Origin: Azadirachta indica
Taxonomy: Eukaryota; Streptophyta; Magnoliopsida; Sapindales; Meliaceae
Direction: 5' to 3'
DNA length: 64,000 bases
NCBI GenBank assembly: GCA_022749755.1
Contig: CM040452.1
Span: 21,222,350 to 21,286,349, forward strand
The notes beneath the pieces are model-generated. The model was given only the letters and a program-made list of their open reading frames with translations. It was not told the DNA's origin and made no database searches. The translations under genes and the position numbers were made by a program. Shown here piece after piece: positions 59,305 through 64,000 of the stretch (its first letter is position 1; every line of letters begins with the position of its first letter).

Positions 59305-62300
59305 AATGCTATCTAAAGATCCATTTGGCTTTGTCGATAATATTTTTATACAATGTTTTTATATAATAATCAATGTGCAAATTTGTCATGCCTAACTTTA
59401 TTTATGCTGCTTGTTTCTATCCATTTTCATAGAATGCTTGATCTTCTGTGATACCAGTATTTGACATTTTTTTTAATTACTACCTAACATTCAATTGTCC
59501 AGAAGTAATAAATTCTTTCTGGTCACTTTATTCTTTGCTTGGATGTCGAGAGGGGAAGGAGAGAAAATTTGAAGGGAAGATGGAATAAAAATAGCTGGTG
59601 GGAGCAAATGTAATTTTCTCCTTTCTATTTGGCTAGGATAAAAGAGAAAGAAAGAAAACCTAGAGCACATTTCTCTTCTTTGAATGAGATAACAAGAGGA
59701 AAGGAAACTAATGTCTAAAAGAAAAGTTCCCTGGAGGAGAAAAGCTCTCTTACCATTTACTAATAAGTGAAATTCTTAGTCCAAATTGATTTTATTGGTG
59801 TAGTAGAATTTGCTTCCACATTTTCATTTTCATATGCTTTTAGTGCATGGTAACATTCCATTAAAGCTTCACAAACCACTAGTTTTGCTCTGAGGGCCCA
59901 AGGAATTGCACTAGAATCAATTACGAAAGGAATAAAGTCCACTTAATTTGTTGGCATTTGGGACTAAGGATTGGCCCAATTAGATTATTGTAATGGCCTG
60001 GCCCATTGCAAGCAGGAGATCTAATTGCGAAGTAGCCCAACCCTGGAGAATCCATAAATGTTGATGGACCAAGGATGCAGACGATAGGCCTATCAGGACA
60101 GGAAATAAAAGAGATGGTATGAAATCTTTCATTAGTCAAATGAAGCAACATATTTTTTGTGGTTTTGTGTGTGGATGTGATAATAGCTAATTAGGCATTG
60201 TTTGTAACATAAGATGTAAAACTTGTAGCATAGTTTGACATTTAATATTTTATGATTTTTACGTTTCAAATTGCAACATCGACATGTTTTCTTTCATTAG
60301 AGTCGGCATATCACTATAGGACGTGTATTGAAGAAAGGTATGCACCCGCATTATTAGAATTAGGCACACCGACACATACATATGTTGTATGCTTTTTGGA
60401 CATGATTTACATGCATATAGTTGTTCATTTTGTCTCTTTATTGAACTGTCGAATGTGAAATTTACATCAGTATTGTTTTGACATGCTAGGCATACACGAT
60501 AATCTTCAACCTCCTGAAAATTAAAATATATAGAAGAAAAAGGATAGAAATATGTGGCTGTTTTTTGATTCTGAAAAGGGGAACGAGTGGTCTTGCATAT
60601 TATCTCGACCAGATATCGGATATAAAAACTTTTGAATAGTTGATACATGCAGTTGATATTTTGTATTAAATAGTTTTATATGTCTAAGATTGACGACTAA
60701 ATTGTGGACACTAATTAATTGATAAGATCTCTCGAATTTATTTTAGGATTAAGGAAGGTATTGTTTCTCTTTCTTCAACAGGAAAAAAAAAAAAGTATTA
60801 GTGTCCAAATAATTATCTTGAAATTTGTGGATATTGAAGAAAGAGAGAGAGAAGAGTTGATTGAATAATCGCTGATACTTGCAGGAAACAAACAAAGAAA
60901 GAGAGAGAGAAATGAAGAAGAAAATCTTTGCTATAATGGTAGGATAAATGTGGCTTCATTATGAGGATACATATTTCTATTTTCCTATCTACTTGTATGT
61001 ATGAATGAATGAATGAATGAATGATAACAGTTATGTTTTTTAATGAAGGGTCCAGAATGGGGACAAGACTAGGCTGTGCAATCACTATCTATCCATCATT
61101 CCATTATTGACTGAAAGTTTCATCAGCTTTGATTAAATAAATACGGTCACTGGTTTTTTCTTTTTTTTTTTTTTAAAAAAAAAAATTTGAATAAAGCGAT
61201 TTAAAATTTACAGTTCATTATGGGGTCCAAGCAGTGCTGTCTTGTTTTGTTTTCTCTGTGTGTTTTGTTTTTGTCAGAAATGGGGTTGTACCCAGAGAAG
61301 AAATAGATGACCTACAGCATGAAAGTTCAAAACTTTTGGTTTTGTTGTCGTAAACATTATTGATGATGTTAATATTTGCGTATGTATATTGATTTTAACA
61401 ATAAAAATGGCCATATATTTCTAACAAGATACTTGTACATCAAAGACTTATAATAAAGATTGTTATAAGTTGAAGTTTTAAAAAGTTATTTAAGTCAAGA
61501 TGTATTAATAGTGGAGTCCCCGTTGGTTGGGTATCATAATCATGCCCTACTCTATCATTTAGTTGATATGCCAATTAATATTACTTGATAATGCCGGCAT
61601 CTTGCATTTGTTGAAGAAGCATGACATATATTCTAAGTTTTATTTTTTCAAAGCAAAGGGACTCTTAGGACTTCGGGGGTGCATTCACATTTCACATTGT
61701 GTCAAATTTCTATGAACCGTCCGACTTGTGACTGACTGACTATTGATTGATTGATTGATTGAAAATGTTTGATGTAATCTAGTGAGGTTGCATTGATCCC
61801 ACCGCTAATTATTCAGTTTAAGTATGATTGATCGAGATTAGACATAGTAATAGTAATAGTGGTATATATTGTTTAAAGAGGAAAGTGGTGGGGTACAAAA
61901 ATGTTTGATACAAACACGGCCTACACACGCATTAATTTCTTCCAGTCGGTCGACCAAATAGGGCAATGGATAGTTTGGTGCACATCATAAGAGAACTTTG
62001 GTTTATTTCAACAACATTAATTTTTTTAGAAGAAATATTTGCATAGTATATTAGAGGGAGATCATGTCAAGAGTGGTCATAATCATACAACTGAGGATTT
62101 ATTCCTAGGGACAAAATTTTATGGTCCATTATTGGTGGGCCAAAATTGCCCTACATTTAGGCAATTAATTGTCGACTTCATCACAATACAATGCACAACC
62201 ATATTTGTTGATGCGACCAAATGTTTCCTACATTGATTTGGTCCATTTTTCTTTTCATTATTATTATTGCCGATTCTTTGTATTGTCACCTCTAACTTCA

Positions 62301-64000
62301 ACCTCAAGTCTAGTTCATTGGAGGGTACAGGAAATTAAATAGGAAGAAAACTGTAGTAATAAGTTATTAACATATTATATTCCGTATAATTATAAGTATT
62401 AGGTTTAGTTTTACAAATTTGACATTTTACATTATCAAATACAATTCATATTTTGTTGTAAATTTGATATTCGTCGATGTCAATATCAGGAATAGCATCC
62501 CTTCTTTTGTAGTCATTCCCTAAACTCATATTTTCAAATTGGCATCAAATTTGTTCTTGATGGAGATGATTTCATTTGATTAGGAGGATCACTTTTAATT
62601 AATATTATAAGTTATATATATGCTACTTAGTCCAATCCAATATCAATGCATTCCATCCGTCCACATAGAAAATCCATTTTCAATGTTAGATATAATGTCG
62701 CACCCACTTAGCTCGAAACCAAACAACATGAATATATGATTTGAGTGGTTAGCTTTTGCAGTGGTGCCTAAAGTAGACAAGAAGAAACTATTACAAAACT
62801 TTCACACAAAGTGCCCACCATTGATATTCAATGAGAAAGCAAAGAAAACGAAAGAAAAGAAAAAGAAAAGTGGAGAGAGAGAGAGAGAGAGAGAGAGCAC
62901 AATCATTTTACCCAGGATGGGGGGAAGTTGAAGTTAGGTTTGCAACCACAAAGCCCGAGATCCCATTAATTTTTCTCTTCTGCTAGTGGGAAAAGCTGAT
63001 GTTTACACTTCCAGACCAACCTGTCATAGGATTATTATCAAATTAGTCCCCTCACTTTGGAAACCTAACAACTAAGTCCATAAGTTTATCGTTTGTTCTT
63101 TGTTGTCTCAAACTCATTCATTCTTGTTGTCCATCTCTGTTAGCAAAATATAAACAGCCCAAAAGAACATGACTTCAGTAGACTTAGTCTATTAAATTAA
63201 AAAAGTTGGAAAAGATAATAAATAGGTTCACATTTTTAGGACTAGTTTCAAATCTATTCTTATCAGTTGATTCTATTAGTAATAGAAGTAAACAATCAAA
63301 TCTAATAGTATTGTTGTTATTCTATCGCGATTTTTAGTGAACTTAATAAGCAATTTTCTATTAAGAAAGCTAGATATCAGTGCAGGGATGAATTTGAGTA
63401 CACTTGGGAATTTGTTTATTACTTTTTTGAAAAGTATAGAGACTAGTTTGATAATTTCTCATCTGTCCAAGCCTAGAAAGAAAGAAAAAGAAGAATAGTT
63501 GCAAACAGTTCTCTCCTTTTACTCTTTTTGTGTTTCTTTATTACTCTTTTCAATGTTCCATTCATAGTGGGTATTTTCTTTTTTTTTGGTTTTTAAAAGA
63601 ATTGAGAAATGTAATGACTAATGTGTGTCTTTCTCTTAAGCCTTACTCCACCGCCATCACCACCCAAAAATGAAAATCCAGCCTTGTAAAGATGACTCAT
63701 GGCAGGCAAGTCACTGAAATTCTCCCACACACACATACATAAAGGTAAAAATAAAAAACTCAATTGTGTAAGATAGATATGATTTCTAGGTGAATGGTTT
63801 ATACCTTTCCTTTTTTATTTTTTGGGAGATTGTGGATTCTTATCTTGACCCACCATGCCTTTTCTAAAAGAAAATTATATTACCCATTACCTTCTTTCTT
63901 CTTCGCACATTTTATAAAGAAAATGAAAATGTTGCATAGTAAGAAAATGTAGAAACATCTCCATCACAAAAACAAACCCATTTTGCTAGTCAAATTAGGC
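59305..64000. other. Gene-empty AT-rich region
   Basis: No convincing gene on either strand. The region holds many short repeats: AATG units at 61005-61024, GATT units at ~61741-61760, A and T runs, a GA repeat at 62873-62897, and a purine-rich stretch around 59.55-59.70 kb. The minus-strand frames at 59.76-60.15 kb show no recognisable domain. The right end may be upstream sequence of a gene beyond the window. Confidence 0.55.
62873..62897 (+). repeat. (GA)n microsatellite
   Basis: About twelve perfect GA units after a purine-rich run. Such tracts are common in plant promoters and bind BPC (GAGA-binding) factors, but no gene is seen behind it in the window. Confidence 0.9.

Noticed and set aside
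59760..60151. Minus-strand frames that might be a LINE RNase H fragment
   Set aside because: No catalytic motif or neighbouring reverse transcriptase; the resemblance was only impressionistic.
1..64000. CRISPR arrays, operons, or bacterial-type defence systems
   Set aside because: The window is plant nuclear DNA; no regularly spaced repeats or such genes were seen.

Overview
This is a nuclear segment from a flowering plant, almost certainly a eudicot. The genes are split by GT–AG introns, the intergenic DNA is strongly AT-rich with many microsatellites, and every recognisable protein is a plant nuclear product. The species cannot be fixed from the sequence. Ten confident host genes, one weak small ORF and one nested, decayed LTR retrotransposon are present. 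Exon models were built by hand: all splice phases close and no model contains an internal stop.

Layout. 1.2–6.2 kb (-): BTB/POZ–armadillo-like protein of the At1g04390 type, 8 coding exons. 9.0–10.6 kb (+): bHLH transcription factor of the bHLH18/19/25 group, apparently missing its usual N-terminal start. 12.2–17.2 kb (-): PAT1-like mRNA decapping activator. 18–20 kb: a G-tract repeat and a pair of non-autonomous DNA-transposon-like copies. 20.2–25.0 kb (+): chloroplast-type YchF/Obg-like GTPase, 11 exons. 28.4–28.8 kb (+): SAUR protein. 31.0–34.0 kb (-): NARROW LEAF 1-like trypsin-fold protease with an internal 54-residue tandem duplication. 36.3–40.8 kb (+): SR45/RNPS1-type splicing factor, head-to-head with the protease. 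42.9–45.2 kb (+): plant-conserved 2-oxoglutarate-oxygenase-like protein. 47.0–49.5 kb (-): plastid Iojap/RsfS ribosome-silencing factor. 50.2–56.5 kb: Ty3/gypsy-type element on the minus strand with two LTRs and a perfect 5-bp target duplication; it carries an inserted piece bounded by GT and AG. 56.6–57.3 kb (-): CYSTM (cysteine-rich transmembrane module) peptide whose stop codon lies about 60 bp from the retrotransposon. 58.1–59.3 kb (+): PORR-domain organelle RNA splicing factor. 59.3–64 kb: no gene seen.

The genes are ordinary housekeeping and regulatory loci, not a functional cluster. From memory, the SAUR, NAL1-like, 2OG-like and Iojap genes correspond to neighbours around At3g12930–At3g12955, so this part looks like a conserved microsyntenic block. 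No new multi-gene system was found. The most unusual items are the duplicated segment in the protease, the intron-bounded insert in the retrotransposon, the lost first exon of the bHLH gene, and the retrotransposon abutting the CYSTM gene.
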